Part shown: in pieces, positions 1-7,676 of the stretch
How the letters are laid out: each line of letters begins with the position of its first letter
Position numbering within the stretch: position 1 is the stretch's first letter
NCBI RefSeq assembly: GCF_002269345.1
Contig: NZ_CP022889.1
Span: 1,674,001-1,738,000, forward strand
Direction of reading: 5' to 3'
Length of the DNA: 64,000 nucleotides
Source of the DNA: Tsuneonella mangrovi
GTDB lineage: Bacteria > Pseudomonadota > Alphaproteobacteria > Sphingomonadales > Sphingomonadaceae
The notes under the pieces: model-generated
Told to the model about the DNA's origin: nothing
The model's database searches: none
The model's input: only the letters and a program-made list of their open reading frames with translations
Translations under genes and position numbers: made by a program

Positions 1-2227
1 TGAAAGCCAACGCCTCGTGCGCGGCTGGGGCGAAAGCGTTGGTCCGCAGGATCGCCCCGATCAGCGCGTGATAGAGCCGCAGCAGGCGATCGTCGTTGAT
101 CGCGGCAACGCCGGCCAACCCGCGACGGATCGCCTCTTCGTGGCGTGTTGCGGCCTGCGCGCGATCGCCATCGAACAGCGGATCGTGCAACGCCGCGAAC
201 AGCGCAACCAATGCGCGGGTGACATCGGGCGCGCGGCGCAGCGCGTCGACCACGGTGTAGATCGTGTAGCCGATCCCCGCCTGCCGCAGGTAGCGATAGA
301 ACGCTCGCAACCAGTCGGCTTCGCGCGCCTCGATTGCGCTTGCGACGATCAGCCGGTTGAACGGATCATCCTCCGCCGCGCCATTCAAGACCGCCGCTAT
401 CGCGTCTTCGATCAGCGTACAGCGATCGAGCACCGACTCCGGAGTGACACCTTCGGGAATGCCGAGTGTGAAGTCGTGGATCGTGCCGAGCCGCCCTTCG
501 TCGAGGAAGGTGGGCACTTCTTCCAGCACCCTGAACCCGAAATTCTCCAGCGCCGGGACCGCATCGGACAACGCCAGCGCGCCTTCAAACTGGCAAACCT
601 TGAGCCGCAGCCGATCGGCGGGATCATCAGCCAGCCGGTACAGACGAGCGTCGCGCAGAGGTGCGCCCAACGACCCGAAATCTTCGTGATGTGCGACCAG
701 CCGGCGCAACCGGCGGATGTCATGCGCCGCTTCGGCTGCGCCATACGCCGCCCGGTAGGCGCTCGGAAACGCCTCGGCAAAGCGTGCCGCAAGCGCCGCC
801 GCGCGCGAACCTTCCTCTTCCTTGGCAAGTTCGCTCTCGACTGCTTCGCCCCACCCGCGCAGCATCGCCTGGATGCTCGCTTCGATCGCCCCCGCATCGT
901 GCGTTCCCGCACCGGTCCGGTAATCGAGTACGAAGCGGATCATGGCGAGATTGCCGCCTTCGATCTGCAGGCTCCAGTCGAGCGCTTGAGCACCAGTCCC
1001 TTCTTCGAGCAATTGCTGGATCTGGGTGCGCACTTCGGTCGAGTGCATATCGCGCGGCAGCCAGACGAACGCGAACAGGTGACGGCTGAGCGGGGCCTCG
1101 ACCAGCGCCAAGCGCGGACGCGGACGGTCGACCAGGCTCATCATCGTGGTCGCGACGCGTTCGATGTCGTCGTCGGAGAAACCGATCAGCAAATCGTGAG
1201 GAAGCGCGGTGAGCGCATGAACCAGCGCCTTGCCGGCATGGCCTGCGGGGTCGAACCCGAACTTCGCATTGAGTTCGAGCAGCTGGGTACGCAGACGCGG
1301 GACCGAACCGGGCGGTGTCGCCAGCGACGCGCTGGTCCACACACCCGCATGGATCGACAGCGCCGTGACCTTCCCGTCTTCGCGTATCGGCACGATAAAC
1401 AAGTCGAGCGGAACCTTGCGGTGGACGTTCGACGCGCGGTTCGCCTTGATGATGAGCGGCACATGGGCACCGCTGTTTGCGGGATCGTCAAACCACGCGA
1501 ATGCCCGGTCATACGAAGAGTCGGCCAGGATCGCCTTGGCGCTCTTGCGGCAAATGCCCAGCATCTGCGTGTGGGTTCCATCGCGTGACCGGTTGAGGTG
1601 GCCCAGCTGGGTCAGCATCCCGCTTTCGAGCCAGCGCAACAGCGCGGCGCCCTCGGCATCTTCGATCCGCGCTGCGTCGTCGAGCATCGCGGTGCGCATC
1701 TTCTGCCAGTCACCGACGGCAGCGCGGACATCCGCGAGAGTCGTGCGCAAATCCCTCTCAAGCTCGCGACGCTGGCGTGCATCCACCCGTGGGGTCTCGA
1801 CGTAAATCATCGACTCGCGGCGAACATTCTCGCCATCCTTGCCGGGAAATTCCTTGAGGTTACCTCGCGCGCTGCGCTTCACCCTCACCACCGGGTGGAC
1901 CAGCCGGTCGATCGACAGCCCGTGATCGGCGATCGTCGCCGCCACCGAATCGACCAGGAACGGCATATCGTCGTTGACCAGACCAATGCGCAGGAACCGG
2001 CGGCTGTCCGACACGGTCTGCAGAGAAATCACCGGCTCGCCGAAATCGCGCCGGGCAGCGGCATCGAGCAAGAACCGGGCGACCTGCTCCAGCCGGCCCT
2101 TCGCAAACGGTACATCCCCAGGCAGCAACGAGTCGCGAATGCGCGTGCTGAGCGCTTTCACGAGGGCGCTTCCCGATGCACGGCGATGGGGATTTTCAGC
2201 GGACGAATCAGCGGCTTCGGCGGCCAT
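1..2227 (-). CDS. NAD-specific glutamate dehydrogenase, N-terminal part (cut by the left edge)
   Basis: This is the first ~742 residues of the very large (about 1,500-1,600 aa) bacterial NAD-glutamate dehydrogenase, which oxidatively deaminates glutamate to 2-oxoglutarate and ammonia in the cytoplasm. The visible part is the regulatory N-terminal half with ACT-like segments; the catalytic domain lies beyond position 1. Recognisable stretches include FLVDSVAATIADHGLSIDRL near residue 85 and LIGFSDDDIERVATTMMSLV near residue 345, both typical of the family. The start at 2227 (MAAEAADSS) is the first in-frame ATG after the promoter at 2269-2296. The opposite strand is open over long stretches here, but that translation is Arg-rich and has no family character. 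It is transcribed away from the LLM gene on the same strand. Family assignment is firm; the completeness of the gene cannot be judged. Confidence 0.9.
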   Translation of the reverse strand, partial: MAAEAADSSAENPHRRASGSALVKALSTRIRDSLLPGDVPFAKGRLEQVARFLLDAAARRDFGEPVISLQTVSDSRRFLRIGLVNDDMPFLVDSVAATIADHGLSIDRLVHPVVRVKRSARGNLKEFPGKDGENVRRESMIYVETPRVDARQRRELERDLRTTLADVRAAVGDWQKMRTAMLDDAARIEDAEGAALLRWLESGMLTQLGHLNRSRDGTHTQMLGICRKSAKAILADSSYDRAFAWFDDPANSGAHVPLIIKANRASNVHRKVPLDLFIVPIREDGKVTALSIHAGVWTSASLATPPGSVPRLRTQLLELNAKFGFDPAGHAGKALVHALTALPHDLLIGFSDDDIERVATTMMSLVDRPRPRLALVEAPLSRHLFAFVWLPRDMHSTEVRTQIQQLLEEGTGAQALDWSLQIEGGNLAMIRFVLDYRTGAGTHDAGAIEASIQAMLRGWGEAVESELAKEEEGSRAAALAARFAEAFPSAYRAAYGAAEAAHDIRRLRRLVAHHEDFGSLGAPLRDARLYRLADDPADRLRLKVCQFEGALALSDAVPALENFGFRVLEEVPTFLDEGRLGTIHDFTLGIPEGVTPESVLDRCTLIEDAIAAVLNGAAEDDPFNRLIVASAIEAREADWLRAFYRYLRQAGIGYTIYTVVDALRRAPDVTRALVALFAALHDPLFDGDRAQAATRHEEAIRRGLAGVAAINDDRLLRLYHALIGAILRTNAFAPAAHEALAF

Positions 2228-2268
2228 TCAGCATGCTCCGTCAGCCCGGGGCGTGGCGCGCGGGCCGT

Positions 2269-2296
2269 GTTATATTGTTGCCGCCTGAAGCAGCAA
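2269..2296 (-). promoter_or_regulatory. Putative sigma-70-type promoter of the glutamate dehydrogenase gene
   Basis: Reading on the minus strand there is TTGCTG (2296-2291), a 16-base spacer and TATAAC (2274-2269), about 40 bases upstream of the start codon at 2227. The hexamers match the housekeeping consensus at 4/6 and 5/6 positions. The 191 bases between this gene and the upstream LLM gene hold no other convincing gene. Confidence 0.5.
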
Positions 2297-2418
2297 TCTG
2301 GCGCCGATAGGCTTTTGCCGATGGTCCCGCAAGTCAGGACGTCGCCAGCCTTCCGAAACGCCTCTCCTCAATCTCCAATGCCTTACTACGCTTGGTCTCG
2401 CACCGGTGCCAATGGCAA

Positions 2419-3399
2419 TCATGCGAACGCCTCCATGGTCAGTTCGAGCGAGCGAATGCGCGCTGCCGGATCGAAGGTTGCGCCCGATACGATGATTTCG
2501 TCCGCTTGGGTGCGTTCGACAAACGCGTCGATCGCCCCGCGCACCGTTACCGGCGAGCCAATTGCGCTCGCTTGCCCGATATGCGCGAGCAATGCCTGCG
2601 CCGGGGCGGGCAAGCCGTTGCGATACCCTTCCACTGGCGGGGGCAATTGCCCGGGATTGCCGGTGCGCAGCCGCACGAAGCTCTGTTGCTGTGAGCTGGC
2701 GACCAACTCGGCCTCTTTGTCCGTCTCGGCGGCAAACACCGTCATCGCGGCCATCGCGTGCGGCTTGTCGAGCCACTGCGACGGCTCGAACCGCTCGCGA
2801 TAAAGCGCCAGTGCAGCGTCCAGGTGATCGGGGGCGAAGTGGCTGGCGAAAGCATAGGGCATGCCCAGCTTGGCGGCCAGTTGCGCGCCGAACAGGCTCG
2901 AGCCGAGCATCCACATCTCGACTTCGGCGCCGTAGCCTGGGGTCGCGCGGATCGGGAGCTCTGGCTCACCGGTCAACAGGGCGCGCAGTTCGACCACGTC
3001 ATTGGGGAACATCTCTGCAGCGCGATGCAAGTCCTTGCGCAGCGCGTGCTGCAGTTCCGGCCCCGCTCCCGGAGCGCGGCCAAGCCCCAAGTCGACCCGC
3101 CCCGGAAACAGCGCGGACAGCGTCCCGAACTGCTCGGCGATAACGAACGGGTTGTGGTTGGGCAGCATGATCCCGCCCGCGCCGATACGGATCGACGACG
3201 TAGCGTTGCCTACGTGGGCCAGCACCACCGATGTTGCCCCGCCTGCGATCCCGGTCATCGCGTGATGTTCGGCAACCCAGAAGCGCTTGTAGCCCAGACG
3301 CTCGGCAGCCTGCGCCAGCGCGACCGATGCGGCATACGATTCGGCCAGTGTGCCGCCTTCGCGGACGGGAACCAGATCGAGCACGGAGAGAGGGATCAT
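2419..3399 (-). CDS. LLM-class (luciferase-like) flavin-dependent oxidoreductase
   Basis: 326 residues, one luciferase-like monooxygenase (TIM-barrel) domain over nearly the whole length. It begins IPLSVLDLVPVREGGT and carries RFWVAEHHAMTGIAGGATS near residue 40, the hallmark of the MsnO8/YhbW-type group. GRVDLGLGRAPG near residue 105 is the usual flavin-region signature. Such proteins are predicted FMNH2-dependent monooxygenases; the substrate is unknown and cannot be read from the sequence. The start ATG overlaps the stop codon of the upstream TPR gene by four bases (3396-3399), so the two are probably translationally coupled in an operon that begins with the alpha/beta hydrolase at 4967. 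Family assignment is firm, function open. Confidence 0.9.
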   Translation of the reverse strand: MIPLSVLDLVPVREGGTLAESYAASVALAQAAERLGYKRFWVAEHHAMTGIAGGATSVVLAHVGNATSSIRIGAGGIMLPNHNPFVIAEQFGTLSALFPGRVDLGLGRAPGAGPELQHALRKDLHRAAEMFPNDVVELRALLTGEPELPIRATPGYGAEVEMWMLGSSLFGAQLAAKLGMPYAFASHFAPDHLDAALALYRERFEPSQWLDKPHAMAAMTVFAAETDKEAELVASSQQQSFVRLRTGNPGQLPPPVEGYRNGLPAPAQALLAHIGQASAIGSPVTVRGAIDAFVERTQADEIIVSGATFDPAARIRSLELTMEAFA

Positions 3400-4217
3400 C
3401 GGGCACCTGCATCGAGCTGGGCGATATAGCCCTTCGCGGTTTTCGCCTGCGAACTATCGGGGGCCGAAGCAATCACCGACTTCCACGACCTGCGAGCAGC
3501 GTCGTCGTGGCCCGAAAGGACCGCGATCACCCCCGCTTCGAGACCGATCGCCGGATCGCTCGGATCGAGCGACGCGGCCTTCTCGATCTGCGCCTGCGCT
3601 TCCGAAAGCCGGTTCATCCTCCGCGACAGGGTTGCCGAGAGCAGCCACGCCTCTGGGCTGGCGGGCGTTTCTCCCCGCGCATTGGCGAGCGCGGCGGCCG
3701 CCTCAGCCTGTTTGCCGAGCGCAACCAGCGCGGTGGCCCTGTCGAGTTCGATCGCGCCGCGCAGTTCGGCCGTGGCGGGCTTGTCGGCCAATGCCGCATC
3801 GAGGTCGGCGAGCGCTTGCGACGGCTCGTTCGCCGCGAGCGCAACACTTCCGGCCAGCGCCCCCATCCGCGCACGAAATTCTGGGTCACTGACAGTGCTT
3901 CGGGCCGCCAGGAAGGCAGCGCGGGCAGCGTCCCATTGCCCGAGATTCGCGGTTGCGACGCCGAGGCAATGATTGCCCATCGCCTGCTGATCGCCGGTCG
4001 TGCGTGCGACCCATTTGGTCGCAATGTCGCGTGCCTTGGCGGGATCGCTCTGCGCGAGGTCGAGGCACACTTCGAGCGCAGTGTTCTGCCCCTTCACCAC
4101 TGTTTCTGCCGTGCGCGGCGGAGGGCGATGGCGCATGTCGAGTTGTTGGACTGGATCGGGGGCTGCGGGCGCGCCGATGCCCACCTGGAGCATGAACGGG
4201 ATGAGCAAGGGAAGCAT
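3396..4217 (-). CDS. TPR-repeat protein, probably exported
   Basis: 273 residues. A short hydrophobic N-terminus (MLPLLIPFMLQVGIGAPAAP) suggests export or membrane anchoring. It is followed by a Pro/Arg-rich linker and then repeated helix pairs of tetratricopeptide type: NHCLGVATANLGQWDAARAA, LAANEPSQALADLDAAL, ELDRATALVALGKQAEAAAA, SATLSRRMNRLSEAQAQIEK. TPR domains mediate protein-protein contacts; there is no catalytic domain. It starts nine bases after the hydrolase stop and overlaps the LLM start. The operon context (hydrolase, TPR, LLM oxidoreductase) does not reveal a pathway. TPR identification is firm, role unknown. Confidence 0.8.
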   Translation of the reverse strand: MLPLLIPFMLQVGIGAPAAPDPVQQLDMRHRPPPRTAETVVKGQNTALEVCLDLAQSDPAKARDIATKWVARTTGDQQAMGNHCLGVATANLGQWDAARAAFLAARSTVSDPEFRARMGALAGSVALAANEPSQALADLDAALADKPATAELRGAIELDRATALVALGKQAEAAAALANARGETPASPEAWLLSATLSRRMNRLSEAQAQIEKAASLDPSDPAIGLEAGVIAVLSGHDDAARRSWKSVIASAPDSSQAKTAKGYIAQLDAGAR

Positions 4218-4226
4218 GGACGGCCT

Positions 4227-4967
4227 TCAGATGGTGGCGACAGTGGCAAGCAGCAAGGCGATATCTTCCTCGCGCGACAGCCGGTGGTCGCCGTCCTTGA
4301 CCAGAGTCACGTGAACGTCGCTCGAACGCAATACCCGCGCGAGCCGGACCGAGATGTCCCACGGCACGTCGGCATCGCGTTGCCCGTGAATCAGGCGAAC
4401 CGGGCAATCGATCGCAATCTCGCCGGTGAGGCGCAGGCTCGCCTGCCCGTCGATCCAGAAGCCGGGATAGGTCGGAGTCGGCTCGGGACCGTAGGGATTG
4501 TCTTCGTAGACCGTCTCCCCGCGAGCGAGCTGGGTCTTGTCGGCTTCGGTCGTGCCCCATTCGGTGAAATCCGGCGCGGCGGCAATGCCGACGAGGCCGT
4601 GAAGACGGTGCCCGATCGCTTCAGCGACCAGCAGCATTAGCCAGCCGCCCATCGACGAGCCGACCAGCACCACCTGGCGGGACACGTAGGCATCGATCAG
4701 CGATGCGACCTCGTCGCGCCAGGTCGACAGCGTGCCGTCGGCGAAATCGCCGCTCGACCGGCCGCATCCCGAATAATCGAGCAGCAGGCACTCGCGCGCG
4801 TTTTCCTTGGCCCACTCGAACAGTGCGCTCGCCTTGCTACCGTCCATGTCGGACTTGTAGCCGGGAAGGAACACCAGCGCGGGGCCGCTGCCGCTGGAGT
4901 GGCGGAACGCGACCTTCCGCCCGTCGCCGAATTCGTGGAATCGGATATCGTCCATGTGGCTCCACAT
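4227..4967 (-). CDS. Alpha/beta hydrolase
   Basis: 246 residues with the alpha/beta-hydrolase fold. PALVFLPGYKSDMDGSKA near residue 30 gives the oxyanion-hole region, and VVLVGSSMGGWLMLL near residue 100 is the nucleophile elbow (GSSMGG, Ser as nucleophile). RLIHGQRDADVPW near residue 195 supplies the acidic residue and KDGDHRLSRE near residue 225 the catalytic His. Length and motif order fit small serine esterases/acyl-hydrolases; the substrate is unknown. Two in-frame ATGs (4967 and 4955) are possible starts. GAGGAG lies only two bases before the first, and GGAG lies four bases before the second, so the N-terminus is uncertain by four residues. It is first in the operon with the TPR and LLM genes. 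Confidence 0.85.
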   Translation of the reverse strand: MWSHMDDIRFHEFGDGRKVAFRHSSGSGPALVFLPGYKSDMDGSKASALFEWAKENARECLLLDYSGCGRSSGDFADGTLSTWRDEVASLIDAYVSRQVVLVGSSMGGWLMLLVAEAIGHRLHGLVGIAAAPDFTEWGTTEADKTQLARGETVYEDNPYGPEPTPTYPGFWIDGQASLRLTGEIAIDCPVRLIHGQRDADVPWDISVRLARVLRSSDVHVTLVKDGDHRLSREEDIALLLATVATI

Positions 4968-4988
4968 GACTCCTCGGGGCGGGCGGGG

Positions 4989-5180
4989 TCAATCGCGCAA
5001 GAAGATATCCTCGATCGGCTGGGCGAACAGGTCGGCGATGCGGAACGCGAGCGGGAGCGAGGGATCGTACTTGCCGGTCTCGATTGCATTGACCGACTGG
5101 CGCGATACCTCGAGCCGGTCGGCGAGGTCCTGCTGGCTCCAGTCGCGTTCGGCACGGAGGACCTTGAGGCGGTTCTTCAC
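4989..5180 (-). CDS. Small Cro/CI (XRE) family transcriptional regulator
   Basis: 63 residues, essentially a bare helix-turn-helix domain. SQQDLADRLEVSRQSVNAIE is the HTH core and is followed by the typical GKYDPSLPLAFRIADLF. The GTG start at 5180 was chosen because it overlaps the stop of the upstream membrane protein in a GTGA arrangement (5177-5180) and yields the family's usual short length. Regulators of this YozG-like type commonly sit beside a small multi-pass membrane protein, as here. It probably binds near its own operon promoter, where spaced TGTC/GACA half-sites occur (5834-5858); that link is inference. Confidence 0.88.
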   Translation of the reverse strand: MKNRLKVLRAERDWSQQDLADRLEVSRQSVNAIETGKYDPSLPLAFRIADLFAQPIEDIFLRD

Positions 5181-5596
5181 GCGCAATTCCCGGCACTGCC
5201 AAGCGTCAGCCGGTTGACCACCGAGCCGACGCCAAGCCCGAAGAACCAGATGATTCCCCACCAATAGGCAACAATATGCGCGACCAGCCCATATTGCTCG
5301 AGAAAGCCGTAGATCGTCGCCGCGGACAACGCGATGCCGGTCGCCACCAGCGCCTGCCGCACGACAAGCATGCGCATGAATTCGTCGGTTTCCTCGATCA
5401 CCAGGCGACCAATCGCGACGAATACCGATGCGACCGCGAAGCCGGGCACGAGCGCCACGATCCACGCCGCAGGTCCATCGAGACCGCCGTGATCAATCAA
5501 GCGCTCCGCAGCGAACAGCGACAACAAGTAGATCGCCATCGCCACCGCAAGTCGAACGAGATAGCGGCGCTGCGCCGGGCTCTTGCGAGAAATCAT
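5177..5596 (-). CDS. Multi-pass membrane protein coupled to the XRE regulator
   Basis: 139 residues with four hydrophobic segments: LAVAMAIYLLSLFAAERL near residue 15, AAWIVALVPGFAVASVFVAI near 45, ALVATGIALSAATIYGFL near 80, and IVAYWWGIIWFFGLGVGSVV near 107. The segment FVAIGRLVIEETDEFMRMLV, with conserved-looking acidic residues between segments 2 and 3, is typical of the uncharacterised membrane partners of small XRE regulators. It starts three bases after the 59-residue peptide stop and overlaps the regulator start. No catalytic motif is visible; a sensory or modulatory role towards the regulator is possible but unproven. Confidence 0.78.
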   Translation of the reverse strand: MISRKSPAQRRYLVRLAVAMAIYLLSLFAAERLIDHGGLDGPAAWIVALVPGFAVASVFVAIGRLVIEETDEFMRMLVVRQALVATGIALSAATIYGFLEQYGLVAHIVAYWWGIIWFFGLGVGSVVNRLTLGSAGNCA

Positions 5597-5599
5597 CGC

Positions 5600-5779
5600 T
5601 CAGGCTCCCCCGCGCGATGCCGCCTGGCATCGACCGCGACCGAGATGCACCACGAACAGCGCCAACAGGACATAGAACACCGCATCGGCAGTATGATCGG
5701 CAACGCCAAGAGAACGACTGGCAAGTGCCCAGCCAAGCAAGGCGGCTGCCCAGACAAGGCCTTTGACGAGTTGGGACAT
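5600..5779 (-). CDS. 59-residue small membrane protein, first gene of the XRE operon
   Basis: A short open frame starting at ATG 5779. It is preceded on the minus strand by GGAAAGGAAG, a good ribosome-binding site six to ten bases upstream. The translation starts MSQLVKGLVWAAALLGWALA and contains a second hydrophobic run, VFYVLLALFVVHLG, then a basic tail ending RGGA. This suggests one or two membrane spans. The stop lies three bases before the start of the next membrane protein, so the three minus-strand genes form a tight unit downstream of the promoter at 5812-5839. I do not recognise a family. The RBS, spacing and hydrophobic pattern make it a likely real gene. Confidence 0.68.
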   Translation of the reverse strand: MSQLVKGLVWAAALLGWALASRSLGVADHTADAVFYVLLALFVVHLGRGRCQAASRGGA

Positions 5780-5811
5780 GATTAGCTTCCTTTCCGATTT
5801 GTCATGCGTCC

Positions 5812-5839
5812 TTTACAGAACGATTCGTCGCTTTGTCAA
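5812..5839 (-). promoter_or_regulatory. Putative sigma-70-type promoter of the XRE/membrane-protein operon
   Basis: On the minus strand TTGACA (5839-5834) is a perfect -35 hexamer. It is followed after 16 bases by TGTAAA (5817-5812), and the ATG at 5779 lies about 33 bases further on. It is one of the clearest promoters in the window. Confidence 0.6.
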
Positions 5840-5858
5840 GTGTCCACGACATTATGTC
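5834..5858. promoter_or_regulatory. Array of TGTC/GACA half-sites spaced every 7 bp (candidate operator)
   Basis: Four half-sites begin at 5834 (TGTC), 5841 (TGTC), 5848 (GACA) and 5855 (TGTC), exactly seven bases apart. They form the perfect inverted repeats GACAT-T-ATGTC (5848-5858) and TGTC-N3-GACA (5841-5851). The first half-site overlaps the -35 hexamer of the operon promoter; further TGTC copies occur at 5800 and 5891. This is the expected place for autoregulation by the 63-residue XRE protein and could also affect the divergent phosphatase gene. Binding is inference. Confidence 0.45.
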
Positions 5859-5918
5859 GCCGTACCTTTGCATCGCTGGCGTCTTACATTTGTCGCCTTG
5901 TGGTTCTATCGGCCGCGT

Positions 5919-7568
5919 ATGACCGGTCGCCCATCACCTGCTCCGCCCGCTCCTTTCCCGCTGACCCGCCGTTCGTTTTTCGGCGCAGGAGCCGCCTCGC
6001 TCGGCGCGCTGGCAGCGTCTCCGCTCGCCGCACAGGACGCCTCGCGCGGCTTCACTCACGGGATCGCCAGCGGCGAACCCGCAGCGCATTCGGTGATGCT
6101 GTGGACCCGCTTCGTCGCTATCGAGCCGACGCTGGTTCGCTTCGAGGTTTCGGGAAGCGAGGACTTCGCTCGCATTGTCTCCGGCGGCGAGGTCGAAGCC
6201 GAGCTCAATCGCGACTGGTGCGCCAAAGCCGTCGCGACCGAACTCCAGCCTGGTACATGGTATTACTATCGTTTCGTCGCACCGGACGGATCGATGTCAC
6301 CCGTGGGCCGCACCCGGACCCTTCCCGAAGGGCCGACCGATCGTTTCCGAATGGCGGTGTTTTCATGCTCGAACATGGGGTTCGGCTGGTTCAACGCCTA
6401 CCGCCACGCCTGCGAGGCTGACGGGTTCGACCTCGCCGTCCACCTCGGCGACTATTTCTACGAATACAAATACGGCGAGTATCCGTCGCTCGCGAACGCG
6501 GTTGAAGGGCGCATCGCCGCGCCCCGTGAAGAGACGGTGCACCTCGCCGAATACCGCCTGCGCTATGCCAGTTATCGGCGCGATCCCGACCTTGCCCGGC
6601 TCCACCAGCTCTATCCCATGATTTCGATCTGGGACGATCACGAAAGCGCGGACAATTCGTGGAAGGGTGGCGCGGTAAACCACCAGCCCGACAGCGAGGG
6701 GCCGTGGGCGGTGCGCAAGGCGGCGGCGATGCGTGCGTATCGCGAATGGATGCCGGTGAGCGAGGCCAACTGGGCTCAATACCAGGTGGGCGACCTTGCC
6801 ACGCTGTTCCGGCTCGAAACGCGGCTCACCGCGCGCGACAAGCAGCTCGATGTGGCGGCAGCCGTGAAAGGCGTGCCCGCCGACCGGCTCGGACAGGCGC
6901 TGGCGCAGTTCAAGACGCGCGAATGGGAGAACCCTGCGCGCGACATGATCGGGCCCTTTCAGCAGCAATGGCTGGCAACGGGAATGAAGGATTCGGTTGC
7001 TTCGGGCCGCAAATGGCAAGTGCTCGTGCAACAGGTGGTGATGGGCTCTCTCTTGCTGCCGCCGCAGATTGCGCAAGGGCTGCCGGCCAGTGCCCCGGAA
7101 GCGGTCCGCAAAGGCGTCGCTGCCGCGATGATGACTGCGAGGGCCGGGATCCCGTTCAACATGGATTCTTGGGATGGCTACCCTGCCGCCCGCACCCGGG
7201 TGCTTGGCGCGGCGAGAGAGGCCAACGCGAACCTGGTGGTCCTGTCGGGCGACAGCCACAACGCTTGGGCTTGTGAACTTCAGGGGGCAGGAATCGAATT
7301 CGCCGGACAGGCCGTCACTTCGCCCGGTTACGAATCGATCGTGACATGGAAGGCTCCCGACGAAATGGCGCGCGAACTGGTGGCGAGCAGCCCGGACCTC
7401 AAGTGGGCCGAAACCGCCAGCCGCGGATATATGGCCGTCGAACTAACGCCAGCGCGGGCCTCGTGCGAGTGGCGTTTCATGGACACTGTCCGCAAACGCT
7501 CGGACCGATTGGCGAAAACCCACACGATGGGCGCGGATTTCGGTGCGCGGACGTTTTCCGCGACTTGA
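5919..7568 (+). CDS. PhoD-like alkaline phosphatase/phosphodiesterase with Tat signal
   Basis: 549 residues from the ATG at 5919. The N-terminus has a twin-arginine signal (LTRRSFFGAGAASLGALAAS, cleavage probably after SPLAAQ), so the enzyme should be folded in the cytoplasm and exported to the periplasm. A PhoD N-terminal beta domain follows (FTHGIASGEPAAHSVMLWTR). The metallophosphatase domain carries HLGDYFYEYKYGEYPS near residue 174, ISIWDDHESADNSWKGG near 235, and VVLSGDSHNAWACEL near 440; the Asp/His residues of these motifs bind the Ca/Fe metal centre. Length and motif order fit the PhoD family (phosphate scavenging from phosphoesters). The frame stays open further upstream to 5763, but the Tat signal sets the start. 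Divergent from the XRE operon. Confidence 0.9.
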   Translation: MTGRPSPAPPAPFPLTRRSFFGAGAASLGALAASPLAAQDASRGFTHGIASGEPAAHSVMLWTRFVAIEPTLVRFEVSGSEDFARIVSGGEVEAELNRDWCAKAVATELQPGTWYYYRFVAPDGSMSPVGRTRTLPEGPTDRFRMAVFSCSNMGFGWFNAYRHACEADGFDLAVHLGDYFYEYKYGEYPSLANAVEGRIAAPREETVHLAEYRLRYASYRRDPDLARLHQLYPMISIWDDHESADNSWKGGAVNHQPDSEGPWAVRKAAAMRAYREWMPVSEANWAQYQVGDLATLFRLETRLTARDKQLDVAAAVKGVPADRLGQALAQFKTREWENPARDMIGPFQQQWLATGMKDSVASGRKWQVLVQQVVMGSLLLPPQIAQGLPASAPEAVRKGVAAAMMTARAGIPFNMDSWDGYPAARTRVLGAAREANANLVVLSGDSHNAWACELQGAGIEFAGQAVTSPGYESIVTWKAPDEMARELVASSPDLKWAETASRGYMAVELTPARASCEWRFMDTVRKRSDRLAKTHTMGADFGARTFSAT

Positions 7569-7601
7569 GCCGTTAACCCGTTGATCCTATATCCGCCGCC
7601 G

Positions 7602-7676
7602 ATGACACAACACCGTGCCCTCACGACTACGACTACTACCACCCCGGCGCGCCGGGGGCGGTTGGTCGCGGCCTAG
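7602..7676 (+). CDS. Threonine-rich leader peptide of thrS (24 codons)
   Basis: ATG 7602 opens a 24-codon frame that begins MTQHRALTTTTTTT and ends at TAG 7674-7676. Seven consecutive threonine codons (7623-7643: ACG ACT ACG ACT ACT ACC ACC) plus one near the start make 8 of 24 residues Thr, using three different Thr codons. It lies 133 bases upstream of thrS, and a perfect palindrome (7642-7657) begins inside the last Thr codon. This is the classic layout of an attenuator leader peptide: a shortage of charged tRNA-Thr would stall the ribosome on the Thr run. No strong Shine-Dalgarno is visible, which is common for such peptides. The call rests on codon content and position; there is no experimental evidence. 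Confidence 0.8.
   Translation: MTQHRALTTTTTTTPARRGRLVAA

Noticed and set aside
17-1588. A 523-codon open frame on the plus strand opposite the glutamate dehydrogenase gene
   Set aside because: The minus-strand reading gives clear NAD-glutamate dehydrogenase sequence; the plus frame is Arg/Gln-rich without any domain and is a by-product of high GC.
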